In this document: positions 1 to 4,202 of the stretch, one piece after another
Position numbering within the stretch: the stretch's first letter is position 1
Layout: each line of letters opens with the position of its first letter
Assembly (NCBI GenBank): GCA_934512155.1
Contig: CAKSWS010000054.1
Span: 1-7,301, forward strand
DNA: 7,301 nucleotides
Reading direction: 5' to 3'
From: an uncultured Eubacterium sp.
GTDB lineage: Bacteria > Bacillota > Clostridia > Oscillospirales > Acutalibacteraceae
Made by a program: the position numbers and the translations under genes
The notes under the pieces: model-generated
Databases searched by the model: none
The model's input: only the letters and a program-made list of their open reading frames with translations
What the model was told of the DNA's origin: nothing

Positions 1-56
1 CGTTTGAGGGGCGTGTGGGGCGACTCGTACGGGTTCAAGTCCCGTCTCTCGCACCA
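1..56 (+). tRNA. tRNA-Leu (anticodon probably GAG), 3' part only
   Basis: The 5' half lies outside the window. Visible parts are the second half of the anticodon arm, a long class II variable arm, the T arm and the acceptor 3' strand. The T stem ACGGG (29-33) pairs with CCCGT (41-45) around the loop TTCAAGT. Acceptor strand CTCTCGC (46-52) is followed by discriminator A53 and an encoded CCA (54-56). If GAG at 6-8 is the anticodon, T5 is the invariant U33, and C1-G13, G2-C12 and T3-G11 form the lower anticodon stem. The variable arm can fold as GGG (18-20) with CTC (24-26). A class II arm with discriminator A points to leucine; serine tRNAs normally have G. The leucine call is firm, the exact anticodon less so because the stem is cut by the window edge. 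Confidence 0.85.
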
Positions 57-58
57 GG

Positions 59-94
59 AGTAGCTATTTCCATTTGGATTTAGCTACTTTTTTT
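59..94 (+). terminator. Intrinsic terminator of the tRNA transcript
   Basis: AGTAGCTA (59-66) pairs perfectly with TAGCTACT (81-88), 8 bp, and is followed by a run of seven T (88-94). The 14-nt loop may add a short inner TCC/GGA pairing. It begins two bases after the tRNA CCA end, which is the expected place for a terminator of a tRNA unit. Confidence 0.8.
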
Positions 95-102
95 ATTATA
101 TT
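74..102 (+). promoter_or_regulatory. Weak candidate promoter for the FliB-family gene
   Basis: TTGGAT (74-79) and TATATT (97-102) are separated by 17 bp. The -10 matches 5 of 6 consensus bases and the -35 only 3 of 6. It overlaps the tRNA terminator and would put the transcript start around 109, just before the ribosome binding site. In AT-rich DNA this could arise by chance; read-through from the tRNA is the alternative. Confidence 0.3.
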
Positions 103-110
103 TATTGCTT

Positions 111-119
111 GAGGGTGAT
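111..119 (+). promoter_or_regulatory. Ribosome binding site deciding a TTG start
   Basis: GAGGGTGAT matches the extended anti-Shine-Dalgarno complement (GGAGGTGAT) at 8 of 9 positions. It sits just upstream of TTG at 123. It favours that codon over the in-frame TTG at 105, which lies upstream of this site and has no such signal. Confidence 0.7.
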
Positions 120-122
120 TTT

Positions 123-1091
123 TTGAATTTAATAACACCTGTGTTTTATAAGAATTTTAAGTGTATAGCCGGTGCTTGTCCGGATTCCTGTTGTCAAGGC
201 TGGGAAGTAGATGCCGACAGTGAATCTCTAAAATATTACGAAACGCTGACAGGGGATATTTCTGACAGAATTAAAAATGTTCTTGATAAAGATGAATTTG
301 GAAATACTGTTTTTAGGTTAACAAGTAAAAAAAGATGTCCTTTTTTAAATAGTGAAAATCTTTGTGATATGCATATTGTAATCGGTGGTGAACATACGCC
401 TTTTACTTGCCGAACTTTTCCTCGTTTTATTAATTACTATGGCTCAAATAAAGAAATGGGTATTTCTTTTTCTTGCCCTGTTGCTGCTGAAATGATGTGG
501 AATTTTAAAGATGATTTTACTTTTGATGCCGTACAAATAGACGAACCGCCTCAGCTTAATGATATTGATGGTATGTTGTATTTAAAATTAATTGATGCAA
601 GAAAAAAATCGTATAATATTATAATTGATAAATCTGTTGATATAAAAATTCGTTTGCTTAAACTTCTTGAAAATGCAGTTCTTTTACAAAATGAAATAGA
701 GCCTTATACAGACGGTTTTGATAATATTTCCTTTAAAGAAGCGTTTACTAACCCTGAGGTTATAAATAATGAGTGGGTTCAAAAAGTGAATAGTTCTCAA
801 TTCATTCCTGATATTAAAAATAATAAATCTAATGAAAATATTGCTATGTATTTTTTGTTTAGATATTTTTTAACGGCTGTTTACGATTATGATGTTCTTT
901 CAAAAATTAAAATGGCAATTATCGGCACTTTGATTCCCGGATTTTTCGGTGAGGATGATTGGACAATTCATCTTTGGAGTAAGGAAACCGAACACAGTGA
1001 TGTTAACATGAATAGGTATAATAATATTTTAAAAAGTGCCGATTGTTTTTCTGTTAAAAATTTAAAAAATATATTAAAAAAAGGAGAGTAA
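123..1091 (+). CDS. fliB: FliB-family protein (flagellin lysine-N-methylase family, cysteine cluster)
   Basis: The protein has 322 residues from the TTG at 123. The N-terminal half carries a cysteine pattern typical of FliB/YkgJ-type metal-chelating proteins: C14, C19 and the pair C23-C24 followed by GW, then C72, C81, C96 (in a CRTFPR motif) and C118 (in SCPVA). Family members are thought to bind a metal or Fe-S centre; Salmonella FliB is required for N-methylation of flagellin lysines. The C-terminal half is helical with no motif I recognise. No signal peptide or membrane segment is seen, so it is probably cytoplasmic. No flagellin or other flagellar gene lies in the window, so flagellin as substrate is inferred from the family name alone. 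It is monocistronic here, between the tRNA terminator and a bidirectional terminator that contains its stop codon. Family call firm, function less so. Confidence 0.8.
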   Translation: MNLITPVFYKNFKCIAGACPDSCCQGWEVDADSESLKYYETLTGDISDRIKNVLDKDEFGNTVFRLTSKKRCPFLNSENLCDMHIVIGGEHTPFTCRTFPRFINYYGSNKEMGISFSCPVAAEMMWNFKDDFTFDAVQIDEPPQLNDIDGMLYLKLIDARKKSYNIIIDKSVDIKIRLLKLLENAVLLQNEIEPYTDGFDNISFKEAFTNPEVINNEWVQKVNSSQFIPDIKNNKSNENIAMYFLFRYFLTAVYDYDVLSKIKMAIIGTLIPGFFGEDDWTIHLWSKETEHSDVNMNRYNNILKSADCFSVKNLKNILKKGE

Positions 1092-1105
1092 TTACTCTCC
1101 TTTTT
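1083..1105. terminator. Bidirectional terminator between convergent fliB-like and ROK genes
   Basis: GGAGAGTAATTACTCTCC (1083-1100) is a perfect palindrome, usable as a 7-bp stem with an AATT loop. It is preceded by a run of A and followed by five T (1101-1105), so transcripts in either direction end in a U-tract. The TAA stop of the + strand gene (1089-1091) lies inside it, and the ROK stop (1108-1110) lies just outside. Confidence 0.85.
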
Positions 1106-1107
1106 CT

Positions 1108-1989
1108 TTATAATTTTGACGCTTCGTAAGCAACACCCATTAAACCGGCATCATTTCCCAATTTTGTTTTAACTATATTTACTTTTCTGAAATTATCCAT
1201 TAACTGTTTGTAAATTTTTCTGTCAATTAAATCAATAATGTAGTCCTCGTTTAATATTCCGCCACCTAAAACAATAAGTGGGGGATTGAAGCTGTATATT
1301 AAACTGATTAATCCAAGTATTATTTCATCAATCCATGAATCAATTACATGGCGAATTTCAATATTATTAAAATTATCTTCGCTGAATATTTCGAATCCGT
1401 TTAGTTTTTTGCCTGTAACTTTTTCAACTGCGTTAACAAGTGCTTTAGCTGAGGCATACTGTTCAAAGCAACCCTCTCCGCCGCAGGTACATGCTCTGCC
1501 TCCGGCATGGGTTATAATATGTCCAAATTCGCCGGCAGATGAGTCTGCACCTTTGTAAAGTTTATTGTTAAGATAAATTGCACCGCCGATTCCGGTACCA
1601 AACGTTAACTCAATAAAATCGCTTGCATTTTTTGCAGCACCGAATTTTGCTTCACCAATAGCGGCAGCATTAACATCGTTTTCAACAAATGTTTTAATTC
1701 CGGTTTTTGATTCAATAATTTTTTTAACCATCATTCCCGTGTAATACGGAATATTGTCTGTAGAATAAACAACTATTCCGTTTTCTGAATCAACCTGACC
1801 TGCCGTACTTATTGCAACTCTGTCTATATTATTATACGACTCAATAATTTCGATTACCTTATTAATTATGTGCTGACCGCCTTGCTTGGCGTCCGTAGGA
1901 ATCGATTTTTTGTCTGATAATTCAAAGTTTTCATTACATATAGCGTATTTTATATTTGTTCCGCCTATATCAAAAGTTAAAATTTGCAT
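1108..1989 (-). CDS. ROK-family sugar kinase
   Basis: The 293-residue length is normal for a single-domain ROK kinase without the DNA-binding domain of ROK repressors. In order: phosphate-1 motif DIGGTNIKY (residues 7-15); END (103-105) with D105 as likely catalytic base; phosphate-2 motif TFGTGIGG (129-136); the sugar-binding ExGH motif EFGH (154-157); the ROK zinc site H157 with C167, C169 and C174 in CTCGGEGC; E176, expected to bind sugar; and the adenosine-loop LGGG (241-244). It should phosphorylate a hexose or amino sugar with ATP in the cytoplasm. The substrate (glucose, ManNAc, a beta-glucoside and so on) cannot be told from sequence, and no transporter or glycosidase gene lies nearby. 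The start has an AGGAG site 8 nt upstream, and a good promoter precedes it. Confidence 0.92.
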   Translation of the reverse strand: MQILTFDIGGTNIKYAICNENFELSDKKSIPTDAKQGGQHIINKVIEIIESYNNIDRVAISTAGQVDSENGIVVYSTDNIPYYTGMMVKKIIESKTGIKTFVENDVNAAAIGEAKFGAAKNASDFIELTFGTGIGGAIYLNNKLYKGADSSAGEFGHIITHAGGRACTCGGEGCFEQYASAKALVNAVEKVTGKKLNGFEIFSEDNFNNIEIRHVIDSWIDEIILGLISLIYSFNPPLIVLGGGILNEDYIIDLIDRKIYKQLMDNFRKVNIVKTKLGNDAGLMGVAYEASKL

Positions 1990-1997
1990 ATTTTCAA

Positions 1998-2002
1998 CTC
2001 CT
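1998..2002 (-). promoter_or_regulatory. Ribosome binding site of the ROK kinase gene
   Basis: AGGAG on the minus strand lies 8 nt before the ATG whose first base is 1989, which supports that start. Confidence 0.8.
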
Positions 2003-2021
2003 AAATTCTCTTAATAACTAA

Positions 2022-2050
2022 ATTATATCAACAGGGTATTTGAATTTCAA
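2022..2050 (-). promoter_or_regulatory. Promoter of the ROK kinase gene
   Basis: On the minus strand TTGAAA (2050-2045) and a perfect TATAAT (2027-2022) are separated by exactly 17 bp. The predicted transcript start is near 2015, giving a leader of about 25 nt. The -35 box is the left arm of a palindrome that also contains the -35 of the opposite promoter. Confidence 0.75.
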
Positions 2051-2062
2051 TATTTATTGAAA
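2045..2062. promoter_or_regulatory. Palindrome spanning both divergent -35 boxes (operator candidate)
   Basis: TTTCAATATTTATTGAAA is an inverted repeat with 8-bp perfect arms and a 2-bp centre. The outer hexamers are the -35 boxes of the ROK promoter (minus) and of the membrane-protein promoter (plus). A dimeric regulator bound here would block both. Two facing TTGAAA boxes would by themselves create part of the symmetry, so operator function is inference. Confidence 0.4.
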
Positions 2063-2090
2063 AAAAGTTTGTTTTATGTTAGTATATAAT
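2057..2090 (+). promoter_or_regulatory. Promoter of the membrane-protein/acyltransferase unit
   Basis: The -35 candidate is TTGAAA (2057-2062). At 17 bp spacing the -10 is TAGTAT (2080-2085, 4 of 6). A perfect TATAAT follows at 2085-2090 but at a poor 22 bp spacing. Either way transcription would start around 2092-2098, which argues against translation from the ATG at 2098. Confidence 0.5.
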
Positions 2091-2109
2091 AAAATCAATG
2101 ATTAAAGAC

Positions 2110-2113
2110 GGAG
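2110..2113 (+). promoter_or_regulatory. Ribosome binding site deciding the start at 2122
   Basis: GGAG lies 8 nt before ATG 2122. The in-frame ATG at 2098 is upstream of it and has only AT-rich sequence before it, so 2122 is the better start. Confidence 0.7.
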
Positions 2114-2121
2114 AATATGAA

Positions 2122-2754
2122 ATGTCAGAAGAATTAGAACAAAAATTAGACAGTCCTTTGGTTGTTCATAAACCTAATGATGCTTCATTTCAAGACAGTA
2201 CAAATGAAGTTTATGTAAATATTACACATATTGAAGAAGATTCTGCTACTCTTGAAAGGCACAGATTTAAAAAAGTTAAGAAAAAGAAAAAGTTTCCTTA
2301 CGGTGTTATTATTATTGTAGTTATAGTTGCAGTTGTAGCCGCACTTTACTATAAAGGTATTATCCCTAATTTTATTAAAAAAGAAAGTACAACTGCCGCA
2401 GATAATGATATTTCACAGACTGTTACCGAAGCTAATAAGTTTGAAGGAATTATCACTGTAAAAGGAACATATTTGTTTTACGAAGGTCAAGAAATCAGTG
2501 GTTCTGAAGCATTAATTGATAAGATTAAATATCTTGATACTTCTAAAAAATTTATTGTTCAAGATGAAAACGCAGACAGCATATTTTTAAACAATGAAAT
2601 TTTGCCTGTTTTGACAGAATACGGCATAAATTATGAAGTTAAACATATTATTTCAAGCGGTTTGATGAGTGCTGAAGAAACAACGGCATCTACAACTGCT
2701 GTTCCTTCAGAAACAACAACTCAGCCTACAAATGAAAATATTGATTTGGAATAA
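2122..2754 (+). CDS. Single-pass membrane protein with ExbD-like extracellular domain
   Basis: The protein has 210 residues and I recognise no named family with confidence. Residues 1-57 form a charged N-terminal region ending in a lysine/arginine-rich stretch (49-57). A hydrophobic segment at about 58-77 is rich in V, I and A, with positive charge before it, so N-terminus in and C-terminus out. An extracellular domain covers about 107-180. A Thr/Ser/Pro-rich acidic tail follows (185-210, with repeated TT). The domain runs beta (GIITVKGTYLFYEG), helix, beta (KKFIVQDE), helix (ILPVLTEYGI), beta (YEVKHI). This order and the D-containing strand resemble the periplasmic domain of ExbD/TolR, but the family's membrane Asp and an ExbB partner are not seen, so the resemblance is only a suggestion. 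It is followed 4 bp later by the acyltransferase gene, and co-transcription is likely. Confidence 0.8.
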   Translation: MSEELEQKLDSPLVVHKPNDASFQDSTNEVYVNITHIEEDSATLERHRFKKVKKKKKFPYGVIIIVVIVAVVAALYYKGIIPNFIKKESTTAADNDISQTVTEANKFEGIITVKGTYLFYEGQEISGSEALIDKIKYLDTSKKFIVQDENADSIFLNNEILPVLTEYGINYEVKHIISSGLMSAEETTASTTAVPSETTTQPTNENIDLE

Positions 2755-2758
2755 TATT

Positions 2759-3616
2759 ATGAATTTTGAATTGCTTAACCATATTGATTTAAATGAATAT
2801 TTAGTAAAAGAAATTACTGACCTCGCCGATAATGACGAGGTCGGTATTTTGCATTGCAGAGATTTATTACTTAATGGTGATTTAAACAAGTTGGCTAAAA
2901 AATCTTCCGTAATGAAGCTTGCCGCTACACTTAAAGCTGCAGAAATTACACATAAAAAATATATAAAAAAACAAATAAGTGATGAAATATTTTATAATAC
3001 ATTCAGCGACATAAAAATTTGGTGTGAAAATTGCAATAATAAAGGGCTGGAAAACATTAATTGGCTGAAAAATCATATAAATTTTGAGTTGTTTAAAATC
3101 GGCAGACTTCAGTATCAATTATTTAAATTGAATAACCCTCGTTTGAATTATAATAAACTTCCCGTATCTTACGGCGAAAACGTAATTTATGTGCATATTC
3201 CTCAAGGAGAAAAATTAGATTATAACGCTTGCTTAAATTCATTATCTCTTTCAGATATTTTTTTTAATAAATACTTTTCCGAATTTAATTATAATTATTA
3301 TTTCTGTGAAAGTTGGCTTTTGTTTGATGGTAATAAATTTTTTATGGATAAAGATTCAAATATATTAAAATTTGCAGGTTTATTTAATGTTCATTATTCC
3401 ATAAATGATGAAAAACAGGAATTTGAAAGAATATTCGGCTTTGATAAAAACATACGTAAAATTGAAAGATGCAGGCGTCTTTATAAAAATAAAAGCGATA
3501 TAAACAGGTTACCCGAGTTTACATCGCTTCAAAAAAATGCAAAAGAATATTTGATTAATAACGGCAGATTTGGTGAGGGAATAGGAACAATTCCAAAATC
3601 AAAGTATATTAAATAA
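2759..3616 (+). CDS. Predicted acyltransferase, NAT_N/GNAT_C-type
   Basis: The protein has 285 residues from ATG 2759. It resembles a Bacillota family of predicted acyltransferases with a NAT_N-type N-terminal part and a GNAT-like C-terminal domain. Recognisable blocks are [15 protein letters not shown] (78-92), [25 protein letters not shown] (96-120, in two overlapping pieces), [12 protein letters not shown] (144-155), FCESWLLF (182-189) and FERIFG (222-227). Known members are poorly characterised, so substrate and acyl donor are unknown. There is no signal peptide, so it is cytoplasmic. Longer in-frame starts at 2669 and 2732 would overlap the upstream gene; 2759 begins 4 bp after that gene's stop, with a weak TGGA 8 nt before it, which suggests translational coupling. 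Its last 8 bp overlap the end of rnhA on the other strand. The coding sequence contains a minus-strand terminator (3485-3529) and an internal hairpin near its start. Confidence 0.75.
   Translation: MNFELLNHIDLNEYLVKEITDLADNDEVGILHCRDLLLNGDLNKLAKKSSVMKLAATLKAAEITHKKYIKKQISDEIFYNTFSDIKIWCENCNNKGLENINWLKNHINFELFKIGRLQYQLFKLNNPRLNYNKLPVSYGENVIYVHIPQGEKLDYNACLNSLSLSDIFFNKYFSEFNYNYYFCESWLLFDGNKFFMDKDSNILKFAGLFNVHYSINDEKQEFERIFGFDKNIRKIERCRRLYKNKSDINRLPEFTSLQKNAKEYLINNGRFGEGIGTIPKSKYIK
2817..2850 (+). other. Strong hairpin early in the acyltransferase coding sequence
   Basis: CTGACCTCG (2817-2825) pairs with CGAGGTCGG (2836-2844), 9 bp with one U-G pair and a 10-nt loop, followed by TATTTT (2845-2850). 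The one non-Watson-Crick pair is a wobble on the plus strand but A-C on the minus strand, so it folds better in the sense mRNA. It might partly terminate the transcript or slow decay. The tail is short for a terminator and chance is possible. Confidence 0.4.
3485..3529 (-). terminator. Intrinsic terminator of rnhA, inside the acyltransferase gene
   Basis: On the minus strand AAGCGATGTAAAC (3529-3517) pairs with GTTTATATCGCTT (3505-3493), 13 bp including one G-U, with an 11-nt loop, followed by TTATTTTT (3492-3485). The same place reads A-C on the plus strand and has no T-tract there, so it is strand-specific. It lies about 80 nt past the rnhA stop. Confidence 0.7.
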
Positions 3617-4046
3617 TTTTATTGTATTCGCCTACTGCCAATTCATCACAGCGTTCATTGTATTTGTGTCCGTTATGACCCTTTACCCAAACAAACTCAA
3701 CGTTGTGTTTACCTAAAACATCTAAAAGTTGTTCCCACAGATCAACATTTAAGGCAGGCTTTTTGTCTGCCTTTTTCCATCCGTTTTTTTTCCAAGAATA
3801 TACCCAACACTTATTAATAGCATCGCAAACATATTTTGAATCAGTTGTAAGAGTTACATTACATGGTTCTTTAAGGCATTTAAGTGCTTCAATAACTGCT
3901 GTTAGTTCCATTCTGTTGTTTGTGGTTTCTTTTTCACCACCGCTTATTTCTTTTTCGGTACCTTTGTAAACAAGAACTGCTGCCCAACCGCCTTTGCCAG
4001 GGTTTCCGCTGCAAGCACCGTCTGTATAAATTTCTACATGTTTCAT
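3609..4046 (-). CDS. rnhA: Ribonuclease HI
   Basis: RNase HI cuts the RNA strand of RNA-DNA hybrids (R-loops, primers, misplaced ribonucleotide runs) in the cytoplasm. The protein has 145 residues, close to the 155 of E. coli RNase HI. It has all catalytic residues: D9 in [12 protein letters not shown]47 in NNRMEL, D69 in TTDSKY, H124 in VKGHNGH and D134 in NERCDELA. The basic handle region (residues 86-96, [12 protein letters not shown]) typical of the bacterial enzyme is present. ATG at 4046 is chosen because it begins the family N-terminus and has GAGGT 7 nt upstream; the ATG at 4052 is only 1 nt from that site, and the in-frame ATG at 4121 lies upstream of the predicted promoter. The gene is convergent and overlapping with the acyltransferase gene and divergent from rnj. 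Confidence 0.96.
   Translation of the reverse strand: MKHVEIYTDGACSGNPGKGGWAAVLVYKGTEKEISGGEKETTNNRMELTAVIEALKCLKEPCNVTLTTDSKYVCDAINKCWVYSWKKNGWKKADKKPALNVDLWEQLLDVLGKHNVEFVWVKGHNGHKYNERCDELAVGEYNKII
3751..3776 (+). terminator. Intrinsic terminator of the acyltransferase unit, inside rnhA
   Basis: On the plus strand AAGGCAGGC (3751-3759) pairs with GTCTGCCTT (3765-3773), 9 bp with one G-U, around a TTTTT loop; the T-run extends to 3776. The minus strand would have a C-A mismatch and no T-tract, so it works only for plus-strand transcripts. It lies about 135 nt past the acyltransferase stop, antisense to rnhA residues 92-99. No better terminator is visible nearer the stop. Confidence 0.65.
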
Positions 4047-4053
4047 AATCATT

Positions 4054-4058
4054 ACCTC
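4054..4058 (-). promoter_or_regulatory. Ribosome binding site deciding the rnhA start
   Basis: GAGGT on the minus strand is 7 nt from the ATG at 4046 but only 1 nt from the ATG at 4052, so the former is the initiator. Confidence 0.75.
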
Positions 4059-4068
4059 AATGCGGTAT

Positions 4069-4097
4069 ATTTTATCATTATTTAGGGTAATAATCAA
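4069..4097 (-). promoter_or_regulatory. Promoter of rnhA
   Basis: On the minus strand TTGATT (4097-4092) and TAAAAT (4074-4069) are 17 bp apart, each close to consensus, with a predicted start near 4062. A second -35-like TTGACT (4106-4101) has only a weak -10 (TAAATA) at 16 bp. Confidence 0.6.
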
Positions 4098-4122
4098 TAT
4101 AGTCAAATTATTTCTGTTCAAC

Positions 4123-4151
4123 TTGACTTTTGCATAATTATAATATAATAT
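4123..4151 (+). promoter_or_regulatory. Promoter of the rnj-rplI-dnaB unit
   Basis: TTGACT (4123-4128, 5 of 6 to consensus) is followed by overlapping -10 choices in an AT repeat: TATAAT (4144-4149) at 15 bp or TAATAT (4146-4151) at 17 bp. The leader would be about 45-50 nt. No riboswitch-like structure is seen in it. Confidence 0.65.
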
Positions 4152-4187
4152 ATATTTACTTTTATTGTTCGGAAAAAATAATTAATT

Positions 4188-4193
4188 AAGGAG
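4188..4193 (+). promoter_or_regulatory. Ribosome binding site of rnj
   Basis: AAGGAG lies 9 nt before ATG 4203. This is the strongest Shine-Dalgarno in the window and supports the start that includes the basic N-terminal extension. Confidence 0.85.
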
Positions 4194-4202
4194 ATAAATT
4201 TA

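Noticed and set aside
105..122. Longer fliB-like start at TTG 105
   Set aside because: It precedes the GAGGGTGAT ribosome binding site and has no site of its own; the family N-terminus begins at 123.
1..122. tRNA 3' end as an integration site for a mobile element
   Set aside because: No integrase, no second copy of the tRNA 3' end and no mobile genes appear in the window.
1286..1558. Open frame on the plus strand opposite the ROK gene
   Set aside because: It is the antisense shadow of conserved ROK codons, with no ribosome binding site or recognisable domain.
2098..2121. ATG 2098 as start of the membrane protein
   Set aside because: It has no Shine-Dalgarno and lies at the predicted transcript start; ATG 2122 has GGAG at the right distance.
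2669..2758. Acyltransferase start inside the upstream gene
   Set aside because: It would overlap the Thr-rich tail coding region out of frame and gives a low-complexity Q/L-rich leader; family-like sequence starts at 2759.
2707..3118. Two minus-strand open frames opposite the membrane-protein and acyltransferase genes
   Set aside because: They are short, have no ribosome binding site, and overlap well-supported plus-strand coding.
3703..3969. Open frame on the plus strand opposite rnhA
   Set aside because: It is the antisense shadow of a clearly real gene; its S/F/L-rich composition is typical of reverse-strand translation.
4047..4121. 25-residue extension of RNase HI
   Set aside because: It runs across the predicted promoter and ribosome binding site; the RNase HI fold starts at [10 protein letters not shown].
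4129..4156. AT-rich TAATATAATATATA tract as a repeat or origin element
   Set aside because: It is explained as overlapping -10 sequences of the rnj promoter; there is no DnaA-box cluster or iteration.
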